Assembly (NCBI GenBank): GCA_013339895.1
Contig: JABACO010000018.1
Coordinates: forward strand, 6,374,207-6,438,206
Source: Ephydatia muelleri
Taxonomy: Eukaryota > Porifera > Demospongiae > Spongillida > Spongillidae
DNA length: 64,000 nt
Direction of reading: 5' to 3'
Part shown: positions 10,860 through 22,158 of the stretch, piece by piece
Numbering within the stretch: the stretch's first letter is position 1
How the letters are laid out: each line of letters begins with the position of its first letter
Program-made: the position numbers and the translations under genes
The notes under the pieces: generated by a model
Told to the model about the DNA's origin: nothing
Database searches by the model: none
The model's input: only the letters and a program-made list of their open reading frames with translations

Positions 10860-12250
10860 CCGTTTTTGAAAATGCTCTGAGGCTGATGTGATGCCGAATG
10901 GAAGCCGATGAAAACAGCAAATGGTGTGATGAATGTTGTGAGTAAAGCAGATTCTGGTGATAATGGGATCTGCCAGAATCCACTGTTAGCGTCGAGCTTA
11001 GAAAACACCTTTGTACCTGTTAACTGGGCCAATACTTGTTCCACAACAGGAAGTGGGTGTCGCTCTCTACAGACACTTTCGTTTAGTCTAGACAAATCCA
11101 CACAAATTCGCACAGAGCCATTAGCTTTTTGAGCTACCACCATCCCAGCACACCATTCTGTGGGTTCCTCGACAGGAGAGATCACCCCCAATTGCACCAT
11201 CCTCTCAAGTTCTGCTTTAACTCTCGGCAGGAGTGTTATGGCAACTCGCCTAGGTGTCATCAAAGCAAAGGGGCAAGCTCCTTCTCTGAGCCGAATCGTG
11301 TATTCTCCCTTCAACTTCCCCAGTCCCTTGAACAGGTTAGGGTACTGTAAGGGTATCTGATCCCCTGTGAGGCCAATGCTAGCAACTCGTGTAATCAGAC
11401 CCAAGGACTCTATTGCAGGTCTGCCAAGTAATGGCGTATGCAGCCCTGGCACCACGTACACTTCCTCAACAACAGTAGCATTCCTGTACGCCAGGGTAGC
11501 TTTAAGACACCCTCTTACCGGCAACTCCTGGTTATTAGGACCATGCAGTCGTTTTTGAGCTGGGTAAAGTTTTGTTTTCTCCCTCTGGCGGCGAAGCACA
11601 CCTATAGGTATAACTGTCACATCAGCACCTGTATCCAGCTTGAAGGTGACAGGTTGTCCATTGAGTTGCAAAGTCACCAACCAAGAATCATTTCTCTCTG
11701 CCCTATGGTTAGCAAGGTCACGTATATACACTGCATCCAATGCTTCTGAATTGTCAGAAAACACCTCCTTCACTCTTGTAGATGACCTACACACAGCCTG
11801 AAAATGCCCAAGTTTGCCACATTTATTGCAAGTTGCATTTCTTGCTGGACAATTACTGCGATCGTGTGGGAACCCTTTCCCACAATTTGGGCATTTACTT
11901 TGTGTTCCATGCGTTAACTGAGTTGACTTCCGTATTGCCGGTTGTGGTCCTTTTGTACGTAAGGATTGCTGCTGCTGCTGCTGTCTACCAGGAAAGACTG
12001 CATCAATATTGGCAGGCTGGGGTTGAGACTGACCACATCGAATTATAGCCTGCTGTTTCTTCACACTTTCCGCCTGTCGAGATTGTGCTACTGCTTTCTC
12101 TAAGGTAAGGTTAGGGTCCATCTGCAATTTTTCTGACAGTTGTGAATCCCGTATACCCACCACAATTCTGTCTCTAATCATTTCTCCTTGAAGCACCTTA
12201 TAATCGCAATATTCAGCCAGCCGGTAAAGATCCGTTATAAAAGCATCCAC
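10835..12250 (-). pseudogene. gypsy-2 Gag C-terminus, protease and RT N-terminus
   Basis: Open for 471 codons. It holds gag capsid sequence, a zinc-knuckle region (CPNCGKGFPHDRSNC, CNKCGKLGHFQAVC) and a protease (FKLDTGADVTVIP). The first half of RT follows (YPLPVVEQVLAQL, FSKLDANSGFWQIPLS). The frame is lost just before the conserved LPFG motif, which continues in the other frame (8451-10859). A second frame change near 12250-12331 separates it from the gag start. A CAG/CTG run near 11968-11981 encodes five glutamines. Confidence 0.85.
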
Positions 12251-12330
12251 AGTTTCCCCATCTTCTTGTCTCCTTTGATTAAATTTCGCTCTTTCAAATA
12301 CAACGTTTCTCCGAGGGACAAAATTTGCCC

Positions 12331-12564
12331 TTAATTTACAACACTGTACTTTTTTGAATCGTCCGCAGATAGACCGAATGACCGTAGGATATCATCCGCT
12401 TCGTCACCCATGCAATAAATGAGATTGCTCACTTGTGTCTCCTCTTCTTTCGCGTCCAGCCCCGACACCTGGCGAAATCGCTCGAAGCGACGAATCCACT
12501 TTGGCCATTCCTCGGGATGCATGAAGCTAAAGTTTTCCGGTGGAGTCACCTAAAAAGTCGCCAT
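12331..12564 (-). pseudogene. gypsy-2 Gag N-terminus with premature stop
   Basis: From an ATG at 12564 the frame meets a TAG at codon 5. The rest (FSFMHPEEWPKWIRRFERFR, LIYCMGDEADDIL) is a typical gag N-terminus. One C-to-T change would explain the stop. A frame break joins it to the next piece at about 12300. Confidence 0.7.
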
Positions 12565-13415
12565 TCCTTTGTTATAGGTAGGAGTACGGCGTCCAAACCA
12601 GCACGACAAAAAAAGGGGTATCTTTCGGAATTCCCCCCCACATTCCGTAAATTTCCGTACACTTCAATTATTCAATCAATCGATGTTTAACACCTCGTTT
12701 TAAGTATAAACACCTTGTAATCACTTATACTACAAAGGATATTGTTCCGCTATATGCCCAACAAGGTTACAGAATGCTGTTGAAGCGTCGTCTCCACATA
12801 AATTCAGGCAGATATGTTGGAAACAAATCTGCATTTCTTCCAGCGTGTTCTTCTCGTAGCATCCGTTTCCAAGATGCCCACATAGATTGCAGAAAAAAGT
12901 GGAAAGGAAAGTAAGCCATGTGATTTTGGCTATAAATAGAACAAAGGTGCTTCTTTGCTTCATTGATTGTATATGGCTTTAAATAGCAATAAATCCAATC
13001 ATGTTAACATGTTAGTGTAAAGTTTGTAAGGTCACCGGTTGCCAAGGCCAGTTGCTAAAGCATTATGCAAATTTTTGGGTGGTATCTTTTTTGTCCATAG
13101 TTTCTATGGCCGCATAGGGCTGTGGGTACTTGTTGCTATTAAAAGCCATACAATATGAAGCAATGAAGCACCTTGTTCTATTTATAGCCAAATCTCATGC
13201 AAATACAGCTTGTCACACACAGCATCACAAATTTGTCTTCAGTAATTACTTCAATCACAAATGGATGATGCTAACAGCATGCAATCTGGATGACCATTTT
13301 GTGGGGGGAAGGCGGTAAAAATAAGAGCTACGAATACAAGTTCAAGAAACTATAATCTATATACGATGTATGTAATATGTTATTGCATAATTTCCATAAT
13401 CCCTTTGTTTCCTTG
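12565..13415. repeat. Non-coding interval with a long inverted repeat (arms 12921-12990 and 13131-13203)
   Basis: The two arms are about 70 bp each and near-identical when one is inverted (TTTGGCTATAAATAGAACAA on the left, its complement on the right), with a loop of about 140 bp. Short open frames on either strand read out of the arms and are not convincing genes. The rest is AT-rich without recognisable features. Confidence 0.65.
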
Positions 13416-13514
13416 TGTGATGAGTTCAATTGACAAAACTTGTAATCACTCACGTCGTACCCACCGGTTACATCATACACCAAATACAGTATAAATCAAT
13501 ACACATGTACTACA
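13416..13514 (-). repeat. gypsy-3 3' LTR (99 bp)
   Basis: Aligns along its length with 16900-17008 with substitutions and small deletions. Ends TGTGA...CTACA. Confidence 0.8.
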
Positions 13515-14194
13515 CTCATCCCTCCTTGTTTGAAAGCTCGACTAAACTTTGAATAAAACCTATCACGTTGACGTCTGATTCGCCTCGGGTACCTCCTGGT
13601 GGTCTATTCTATTAAACCTGGCTGCTCCTGTGGAGGGGGTGCTGGTACTGGTACTTGTAGAGGAGGTGGTGGCTCTGGTTGTGCTAGCTGCAGTGACTGT
13701 GTTGGCAGGTCAGCCGGTAGAAGTGGATGTGGGCTCACCCCATATCAAGGTGTTCAATGAGTGGAGCTTCTCATGCACTGCATGTGGTGATATGGTGTAA
13801 CCCTCTGTGCATGCAGCTGTGCACTACCGCTCATATCTGCATTCACTAATGGTTGGATAAAGGTTGTAGACGATTTATATGTACTACTTTCGTCGCTGTA
13901 CCATCTTTAATCTTCACAGGTGACTTTATGGTCTTTGTTTTCTATTACCCTTCTCATCGTGGGTCCAACCTTCCTGCAGTTGGAATGGATAACCACACTA
14001 AATCTCCTTTCTGCCTAATTTTGATCATAATTACCTTTGTGGCACTGTGCAGTCTCCATAAAATCGGCCTCCACCAGATCCTGAAGTTCAGCTAGTTTAA
14101 CTTGAAGCAATGAAGGGCCTGGCCCCTTGATACTGCCGTGCATCATAACCGAATAAGGAAGAAAAGGTACCAGATTTAGATTGTCTACCATACA

Positions 14195-14916
14195 TTAGTA
14201 GGAAGGGTGATGTCCCTGTTGAACTGTGTGTTGCTGTTTGATATGCCTAGAGCACCAAGAGTAAGTGCTTCTCCCAGTCGTTCTGCTTTTGTATATAGGT
14301 CCTGAGTAGCTGCAGCAAGGATCAGTTGAGATGTTCGACCATTCCATTCCCCTCAGGGTGGTAGACAGTTGTGTGTCTCTTTTTGATACCAAATGCCTGT
14401 AGACGTTACAGTAAAATGGTACTCTCAAAGTTCCGTCCCTGGTCAGAACGGGAATTTCATACGTGGAAACAGTTTTACCCTTTCCTTTGTAATTCTTGCC
14501 GCTGTCTTTGGTCGGGTATGGGAATTGCCTCTGGCCACTTTGTGAAATAATCCTGCACTACAAGTAGGTAACAATTGTTTTGTTGCATTGAATATGAATG
14601 GCAACCATTTGCCAGGGTCTACCTATAGGCACATTCACAAGTGGTGCTCTAGTAGGTCTATGGAACTTGGGCTTTTGACACTGTTTGCATTTCCGGCAAT
14701 GCATGTCAGCATCACGAGCCATGTTTGTCCAGTATGCCTCCTGGTGTACTTTTTTAGTATCTTTTGTGTTCCCAGGTGACCTGCCGATGGCAAATTGTGA
14801 CAGTCTCTCAATACTAGTTGGTGCATGGTGTTAGGAAGGATAGGTACCACAATAGATTCACAGATAGGTCCTGGCATATACAATGTCATCATGATTGACC
14901 GACCAACTGCAACCAA
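14195..14916 (-). pseudogene. gypsy-3 integrase fragments
   Basis: The minus strand contains an H2C2-type zinc region (VLRDCHNLPSAGHLGTQKIL, 14635-14916). Downstream in other frames is an integrase core end resembling the KKRHTT...HPEGNGMVE phrase (14195-14428). At least two frame changes are needed to join them. The region 13560-13860 is probably the pol tail. Confidence 0.7.
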
Positions 14917-15456
14917 CGTTGAACCTTCTTAATGGTTGGTTACTCCATTCTTGCTTTGCTTGTAGATATCTCTAGTGCTTTTTTCAATTTCTATATCACT
15001 GCATCCTTCAGCTGTGGTTTTTTGACATCCTCGATTGCCATGCCTGAATGAAGTGTATTGAGGGCTGAGTTCCTAATAAAGCATCCACATTACCGTTTGA
15101 CACCCCTTTTTGATACATAATGGAGAAATCATTTTCCTGAACTGCAAGGGCCCAACGACAAATGAGTCGCTCTGACTTCTGCTAAACCAATCACTGTAGC
15201 GGGGCATCCTGTCATTAACTGGAATAGGTAATGACGGAACTGCTTCATTCTTCAGACTTTAGCCAAACACTCTCTCTGTTACATGTCTCTCGTGCTCGAG
15301 TACTGCTCCTAGTCCCACAGCACTAGTATCAGTCCGCTAGATCATCGTGTTTGCGTGCATATCAAAGCAAGGAAATGCCAGAACAGGAGGTTGGATTAAC
15401 CGTTTTATATTGACTCAAATACCTTTTTACACCCTGAAACTCAGCATCCTTGTGTG

Positions 15457-15891
15457 TTAGCTTAGTGGGGCGGCATGATCAGTGAAGCGATTTATGTAAT
15501 GTTGATAATACATGTCAAGCCCCAGAAATGGTCCTACTTCACCTGCATCTGCTGGTTTGGACCACTTAGTTACCAGTAGAATTTTGTTACTGTTAGAAGA
15601 CATTCCATTTCCAGGGATGTCACTTGTAATAAGCCTATTTGATGTGACACCCCAGAGAGTTAATGTAGCTTGTCTCAGTCGTTTAAATGCATCCTGTAGG
15701 CATTCTGTATGTAGCTCCTCACTTTTAGAGTGAATTAAAACATCATCGATGTAGGTTGAGACAAAACTAAGACCTTGCTTATTAGCGTTGAAATGAGCTT
15801 GGAGCTCCACGTAAACCAAAAGGGATCCTGGTAAACTGAAGCAATCCCGTCCTGGGCAGGCAGCAGTTTTCTCCTGGTCTACAGGATCCAC
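15457..15891 (-). pseudogene. gypsy-3 reverse transcriptase fragment
   Basis: Contains the RT active-site phrase STYIDDVLIHSKSEELHTEC followed by a thumb-like stretch. Sequence at 15300-15400 corresponds to the start of RNase H (PPVLAFPCFDMH, then VGLGAVLEHE). Frame breaks flank both blocks. Confidence 0.75.
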
Positions 15892-16284
15892 AGGGACTTG
15901 CTGGTAGCCACTCTGCAGGCCTTGCTAAAGATCACTAAACCAGAAAGGCGATCCTGAACACAAGAGGCATTGAATAAGCATCTTTATGAGTTCGTTATTC
16001 AGTCCCTATAATCCATACAAATTTCCCCTGATTTCTTCCTCACATAGACAGCTGGTGCCATCCATTAACTGCTACTCTTGACTATTATTCCCTTCTGTAG
16101 CACGTTTTGAATCTGATTTTGTTTATATCTGGCTACAATGACTAAATCTGGTGCGCTTATAGTTGTGTGGAATGTCTGTTGCTCCTGCAATCATCCCATT
16201 GAAGTTTCCCTAGCTGAATCTGCTACAACAGTAACAGCGGATGTGCTAAAATTTTCCACATTTGAAACACTAGACAGACCTTGT

Positions 16285-16886
16285 TTACTCCTCACTGAGT
16301 CTACTCCCACCTTTATTTTGATGCTTCAGTGCTGCTACTTGCTCTGTGAGGGCGAGAACTTGGCCTTGAAGTTCTGCTACTAAGCAATGACACTGAGACT
16401 GAGATACGCTAGCAACTGGTTGATCCTCTTCCAATGACATCAGCAGTTTAGTACATTCAAGTGTGGACGTCAAATCTTTAGCATCACATGTTGTGCGAAG
16501 CTCTCTCTTTAGTGCATTAGGCAGGCCAGCTAAGAATTGGAGCAACAACAGTTGCTACAAGCACAAACTTAGAGCCTTGGCATTGCTTGATCCAACAGTT
16601 GCTGTAGTTCATGAAGTCAATGCTTCTCCTGGAACCAACTTTCTTTGATGTAGCTTAGTGAAGTTAGATGGTATCATAGGGGCAGTGAGTTTCTGCTTGA
16701 CAGTACGGTAGTTCTTTTTTTGTCATCACTGAGATCAAGCCATGTGGCGAGCACCTCACCTTCTAAAAGAGTCGGTAACTTCACAGCCCTCACTTTATCA
16801 TCCCAGCCATGGAAACAAGTAAGCCATTCTTGTACATTTCCTGAAGCAAATGGCTTGGGAAGAGTTGTGTGAGTCAAAGTTACCAT
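16285..16886 (-). pseudogene. gypsy-3 Gag fragments
   Basis: The start MVTLTHTTLPKPFASGN at 16886 lies just after the primer binding site. The phrases NVQEWLTCFHGWDDK and, in another frame, LLLQFLAGLPNALKREL identify it as gag of a gypsy element. Stops separate the pieces. Confidence 0.65.
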
Positions 16887-16899
16887 TCTCTGCTACCAA

Positions 16900-17008
16900 T
16901 GTAATACGTTCAATTGGCAAAACTTGCAATCACTCACATGCTCACCTGTTACATCATACACCAAATACAAATGTACAAATCAATACACATGTATGCACAT
17001 GTATTACA
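16900..17008 (-). repeat. gypsy-3 5' LTR (109 bp)
   Basis: Partner of 13416-13514. Directly followed on the minus strand by the primer binding site at about 16899-16884 and the gag start at 16886. Confidence 0.8.
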
Positions 17009-19344
17009 CTTACACTTACGATTAAACAGTCCCGATCTTCGACTATCCAGATCACTGATTATATGAATGGTTATACACGTTGGAGCAATACAACTTCAGA
17101 GATGTCTCTGGTGACAAGTACATGCGCTTTATATAGTGTACAATTAATCCTATATATCCTAATTGTTCAAGGGTTGTAAAGTTGGTTCGTTCATTGTGCA
17201 AAGCATCCGTTCGTTTGTATGGGTGATTGAAGTATTAATAGGTGATAATTGGTTTCTTTCCCTATCTACTATCTACGGTCTCCTACCAATTTTTGTTTTA
17301 ATTAAAATTTTATATCTTGTATACTTATAATTGAAGCCAAGGCAAAAGTATGATTTTTCCTTACCCGGTGTGTAAAAAGCATCAAATTGAGAAGCGGCTG
17401 GGGCTTTGCCTCAGACCCCAGTAGAGCTCTCCCCCACTAGTTCCCCTTGCTTTCATCTTTAATCTCCACCACTGGTATGAATATGCTATTTGGCCACCCC
17501 TCCCCCCCTCCCCCTTCCCAAAACCTGCTGAAATGCATCAAATCAACAATGACCAAAGCACCAGGAATTCACTCAGTTTTAATGCACATGAGGTGTCTAG
17601 TACACGAGATTATATCATCACTATACATGAAGTGACTATTCTCCGTATATTATTATTATTTTGGTAATGACAAAAGTGTTAGCTATCAGCTCACTGGGGA
17701 GTCTTGTCAGGCACAGAGGGTGTTTTAATGTAATAAATAATACGGGTCAATTATTATGTGGTATATGCTAAAGCCTGCGTGCACACGACACAGTGGTTTA
17801 AAAATAGGAGTCATGTAGACATTAGTGAATAGAGATAATAAATGATGCAGTGTAATTAGCCTTATTATATGTTACAAAACTATGTTCATTATTAATCAAT
17901 TTTAATGAGCCAAAATAATCAGCTCTATTTCATTTGACAATCATTAATTATTAAAATGTTAATATAACCCAAATATGTTTGCAGACATTCTTATTAGTTT
18001 ACACAAGTGAAGAAAAAAAGAAGCAATATAGATATGAACATTACAACAAGAAAATCAAAAATGTAAAATCACGAATTGACCAATATGGTTTGAAAGCTGA
18101 CTAAAGAAGTTAAGCTTGCTAATACATACAATGTTGACTGCATATTACCTTTACTGAACAGGATTATGTTTATGTTTTGATCATCTGTAAACATGCAGGC
18201 AAGTAGATGTTCTTCTAAAGAGAAGCAACTTGATCTTGCATGCTTTTGAGCACAACACAAAATGATCATTTGACAACACATTGAAAAATTCTAACAATAG
18301 AATCAGACTTAACCCATAATCATTTTATAACATCAGATAAGTTCAGAACTAGCTGTTTGCACACACATGTTAAATACATTATATGCGCCACAGGCCAGCA
18401 CGCGCACGCAGGCCTCTACACAATGAACAAAACATCAACTCTATTGTGTTATTGGCTGCACACAACAAAACGACAGCGCAGCGTAGTGTAGTGTAAGGCC
18501 TTGGCACCAGAAAGTCTCGTAAGTCTTGATTCCCATGGTCCGCTTTGTGTTAAATGTATGTTATTAGTGAAATTATAAAAAACATGGCACTGTGTATACT
18601 GCTGTTGTTTTCAACTATTGTTGCTCTAACTTAGAACGTGGCAGGAGGCCGCACCTATGGTGCTAGTGCCAAATGCTAGCTAATTGAATTCATGTGTCAT
18701 ATATGGCCCAGATGGCTGAAGATTCGACTAGTCATGAATTTAAACTTGGTACAAGAAGAATTTTTGTGGAAAACTTTTCCAATTCATGTCTTCAAAGTTA
18801 CACACTACAAATTTAGGATCGTTGGAAATAGGAGACAAAAAGCTATGCATTACACATATCCATAACTCAATCCTTTAAGGTTCAGCACAATATAATGCAA
18901 TTGCACGTTCCATTAAGATTGTCCTGATTTATGCTTTGACAGAGTGCCACTTATTAACCATAAATGATACGGAACTTCTTCCTGCAAATTATAGTGCAGC
19001 AAGGTATTATAAAACAAAAACATATGCATTATACCCAACTCAAATGTTAACCCACTGTGCACTATAGTCTTGTTCTCAGACTCACTTATGTATGCATTAT
19101 GCGATAATCTTTGCGTAACTGAGTCACCTTAAAAAAAAAAGACATTTCATAATGTGGATCAAATCCTATCCATATATATGATAGGTGCTAACACAATTAC
19201 TGAAGGAGGGTTGGGTTATTTCCCCTGTGAAACACAGCATACTACAGTTTTCATAGCCATCGTAACGGAACCTCATTAAATATCCTTGATCTGTAAACAA
19301 TGAATTGAAATTACATAATGCTGTATTGTTACTTTGCTCTACAG
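17009..19344. other. No gene recognised; probable intron of the RNF213-like gene
   Basis: AT-rich with scattered stops. A GC-rich segment at about 17395-17520 (GGGGCTTTGCC, runs of C) resembles the ends of hAT-derived repeats elsewhere in the window (near 7700-7830 and 24655-25040). The first exon seen downstream opens with a splice acceptor, so upstream exons must exist, but none is recognisable between 1 and 19344. Confidence 0.4.
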
Positions 19345-19439
19345 TTTGTGGAGGAATACCTCAGTGCGTACAAGATACCACAAGGAATAAAGCTATGTGA
19401 TGGAACCTGGAGTGAATTCATTAGCGAAGTCATTGACAG
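19345..19439 (+). CDS. RNF213-like gene, exon a
   Basis: The acceptor TTTGCTCTACAG precedes FVEEYLSAYKIPQGIKLCDG. The donor is GTATGG after 19439. Phase 0 in, 2 nt carried out. The next intron is 56 bp. Internal exon of the stalk region before the AAA core, by position in the family; similarity is to my recollection of the family, not a search. Confidence 0.7.
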
Positions 19440-19495
19440 GTATGGTAATATTTTCACATGCCTGCATTATAGCCTGTCAACTAACATACCTGCAG

Positions 19496-19760
19496 ACATT
19501 CAGAAGCTCACAACCATCGCTTTCTTCTTGAGTTCATTAAGAGAGTTGGAGATCATTATGCCACAGACAGACGACCTCTTGATTTCATCTTAGACCTTTT
19601 GGATATACAGGTTCCTAAGTTGTTTGCATTACCAGAGAAGACCGATAATGGCTACGTTGTGGCTGTGGAGGTTCAAGGCAACATATCAAATTTTGTACAA
19701 GATTATATTTATCAAAATACCCTGAAGTCTGGCTTGCTCCAGAAGATGAACGAGATTTTG
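19496..19760 (+). CDS. RNF213-like gene, exon b
   Basis: 88 codons after completing the split codon: RHSEAHNHRFLLEFIKRV, then TDRRPLDFILDLLDIQVPKL. Acceptor CTGCAG, donor GTATGT. The phase joins exactly to exon a. The open frame across the junction and the amphipathic helical composition support a true exon. Confidence 0.78.
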
Positions 19761-19822
19761 GTATGTATTTGATTCCTATATGTGTGGCTTGTTTTGCATC
19801 TATTTCTTTTCTATTTTTACAG

Positions 19823-19882
19823 TCTAGCATATCTCTGCAGCTTGATGATTTTCAGCAGCTAATTGTGACTGTTCTTCAGAAG
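19823..19882 (+). CDS. RNF213-like gene, exon c (20 codons)
   Basis: A short exon (SSISLQLDDFQQLIVTVLQK) between the acceptor TTTTTACAG and donor GTAAAT, phase 0 on both sides. It is missed by open-frame searches because of its size, but phase and splice consensus both fit. Confidence 0.65.
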
Positions 19883-20155
19883 GTAAATCAAATTGAGCTA
19901 TAATTTGCCTGTATAGATACATGCACACAGTACCATCACAATAAAGAGGGCAAAACAGTATCACCATCCTAGGCATTATGTCTGGGCCCATACGCACATT
20001 CTATATGAAGTGCACATTCTAAGTATTTTTTTCTACCTATTGAATGCAAAATTATGATGAAAACAGTTTGCAACAGTTCGTGCCTTTATGGCATACCGTA
20101 TAAGTGCACAGTGATCAGAGATGATCATTTATTATTTTCTGTTATCCACATGCAG

Positions 20156-21985
20156 GAGGTCATTCTTGAGCTAAGAGTACTTCAGAGTGGTGAACACTCA
20201 GCCCAAGAGGTATTGAGCACAGCTAGTACCAAACTTCAGAAGGACTTGTCATGGATTCAAGCCCTGAACCTTCAACAAAAATTTTGTTGGGGAATTGTAG
20301 CTACCTGCTGCCTGAAGACCTCCACCAGTATCACAACTGACAGCTTTGATTTGAACCAATCCTGTGACGACATTGTTACCAAGCTTAACCAAATCTATAC
20401 TTCTTATTGCAAAGGAAAGAAGCTTCCAGAAAGCGCGTGGGTCCTAACTAGCACTCTTCCCCAAGACATAGTTAGTCTCCACAGTGATGATGTTAGCATG
20501 TTCTTTGAATGGGTAAGGAAGCTTCAAACAGTGCTGTCACACAGGCACAAACAGATAATTGACAAGGATTGGAATTATGATGACATTCTTCTCTATGCTT
20601 CCAACCAGGCCAAATTGATCCGAATAGGCCAGTTGGTTGACCCAACATCAGTCATAGTTGATCCCCAACAAATCAAAGAGTTGATGAACGATTATCTCCA
20701 ATTATTTGAAAAAGTGAATGCTCACTTTATAAAATACATCCCTAGCAATCGAGATGCCAAATATTCTAAGCTGCATCAGATTCTCAATCGATATGGAGTT
20801 GTATTTCCACCAAACTTTACAAAGCATTTAATATTTCCAGGAGAGAAGGCTTCTCCAATAGGGGAACAGCCGTTGGTAAATCCACTTAACCCATGTACAA
20901 CTGGCTTGTTTCAACCCCCTGGTCAGAATATCTCTCTTCAGGCAACCAAGGGCCTCACTATGAAACAACTTACTTTACTGACGGAACAGCTTGACCAGTT
21001 TGTTAAACCCTTATTGGATAACATGGACATGCTGGTTTTTTTCAGTCTTCATCAGTGTGAAATCTTCAACAACTATTTGCACCTTCAACTGAAGAAAGAG
21101 TGCAATGTCGAACAGTCCTTGTCTCTCCACTCTTCAGTGAGACCCAGTATTACTATGTCCACCTTGCAGGCATTGCCCAAACAGGAGGGGACCAAGGCAG
21201 AGGGTGTGTCCTTACAGATCCTAGCCAAAGCTCTGAACACTACTAGAAATTTCCTGTTCAAACTTATCCAGGGCACTGCCAAGTACTCTGAGATCATTGC
21301 TGAAGGTGGAACACTAAAACTGGAGAGCATCAACACTGAAGCAGAGTTCAATGCTCTTGCTGCCTTTTTAGTCACTCTAAAGATAGAGCCTCAAGACAGC
21401 AGCAATGCAGGGCTGAAGGGTATCTGCAGCATGCTGGAACTGTTCAAGTACACATCAGTCCATATTCCAGCCATCCGTGATGTTTGTCTACAATATAAAC
21501 TTGAGGGATGCTTGAATGACCCTAGTCTAAAGGACATGGTGAGGTTAGCTGATGACATGGGGAGGAATAGAGCAAACCTGACACCTCTGGAGGCTGTGGC
21601 GAAAGTGCAGCATGTCAAAAACTCCTTGCACCTTAAGAGGTCAGGGGCGGACAGCAGTCTTGGCCTATTTCCTGCTGTAGCCAACAGTGCAGCTTTTTTT
21701 AAATTTGTGAGGGACATGAGGTTTGATGATGAGAAAGGACAGGTTGCATTTGGTCAGCAGTACCAGCTGATCACAGCACAGCTCCAACATGAAGAGTACA
21801 ATGAGAACGTTCTCAACCACCTCTATGCTGCCTACAAGTTCATCTTGCCATTCATGGATTCTAAGCAGAACTTTAACTCCCTGATGACCAAGGTAACCAG
21901 CCTTGATGTCTCTGGAGGGTTAAAACAACTGGAGACCGTCAACTCCAATATCAATCTCATTCATTTGTGGTTCTCCAGAGCTGAG
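20156..21985 (+). CDS. RNF213-like gene, exon d (610 codons, stalk region)
   Basis: The largest exon: 1830 bp, phase 0, from acceptor CACATGCAG to a donor best placed at GAG|GTTAGA. It is mostly helical and leucine-rich. Phrases include LSWIQALNLQQKFCWGIVAT, YGVVFPPNFTKHLIFPGEKA, NLTPLEAVAKVQHVKNSLHL and NSNINLIHLWFSRAE. This matches the long helical stalk between the N-terminal arm and the AAA ring in RNF213. No nucleotide-binding motif is present. The 3' end is uncertain because the next exon does not join in phase. Confidence 0.8.
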
Positions 21986-22061
21986 GTTAGAGCTGTGAAG
22001 CATAATGTATGCTATTGTGTGTGGTACATGTGATGCATATACAAGCCAGGAAAACAAAGAA

Positions 22062-22090
22062 AGGGGGGGGGGGGGGGGGGGGGGGGGGGT
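22062..22090 (+). repeat. G-homopolymer tract
   Basis: An almost uninterrupted run of about 28 G in the intron between exon d and the damaged exon e. Such runs are error-prone in assemblies and lie close to an unexplained phase break. Confidence 0.85.
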
Positions 22091-22158
22091 ATTACGTAAA
22101 GTAATCATGCGTAAAGTAATAGACAAATTCTGGACTTGTGCATGGTTCTTTGTCAAGG

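Larger units (their letters stand above)
8294..12564 (-). mobile_element. gypsy-2: damaged Ty3/gypsy retrotransposon, 5' LTR not found
   Basis: A 3' LTR candidate (8294-8435) is preceded on the minus strand by a purine-rich tract (AAAGGGGGA). It is followed upstream by pol and gag in the gypsy order. gag and pol lie in three open pieces, and the gag start carries an in-frame stop. I found no second LTR copy to the right of 12564, so the 5' end is lost or too diverged to see. Confidence 0.8.
13416..17008 (-). mobile_element. gypsy-3: old, degenerate Ty3/gypsy retrotransposon
   Basis: Diverged LTRs lie at 13416-13514 (99 bp) and 16900-17008 (109 bp). They share the phrases ACATCATACACCAAATACA and CAATACACATGTA. 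On the minus strand the 5' LTR is followed by the primer binding site TGGTAGCAGAGAATGG, and a purine-rich tract (AAGGAGGGATGAG) precedes the 3' LTR. gag, RT and integrase are recognisable but broken by many frameshifts. No target duplication is clear (CCTTG against CTTAC). Confidence 0.85.

Noticed and set aside
12565..12720. 5' LTR of gypsy-2
   Set aside because: I looked for a partner of 8294-8435 (NRF1 palindrome, TGTAGTAGTAGAC) to the right of the gag start and found none.
13411..17013. Target-site duplication for gypsy-3
   Set aside because: Flanks CCTTG and CTTAC do not match. The element is too old or its ends are slightly misplaced.
17395..17520. Independent GC-rich MITE
   Set aside because: Resembles hAT-end sequence elsewhere in the window, but I could not define two ends or a duplication.
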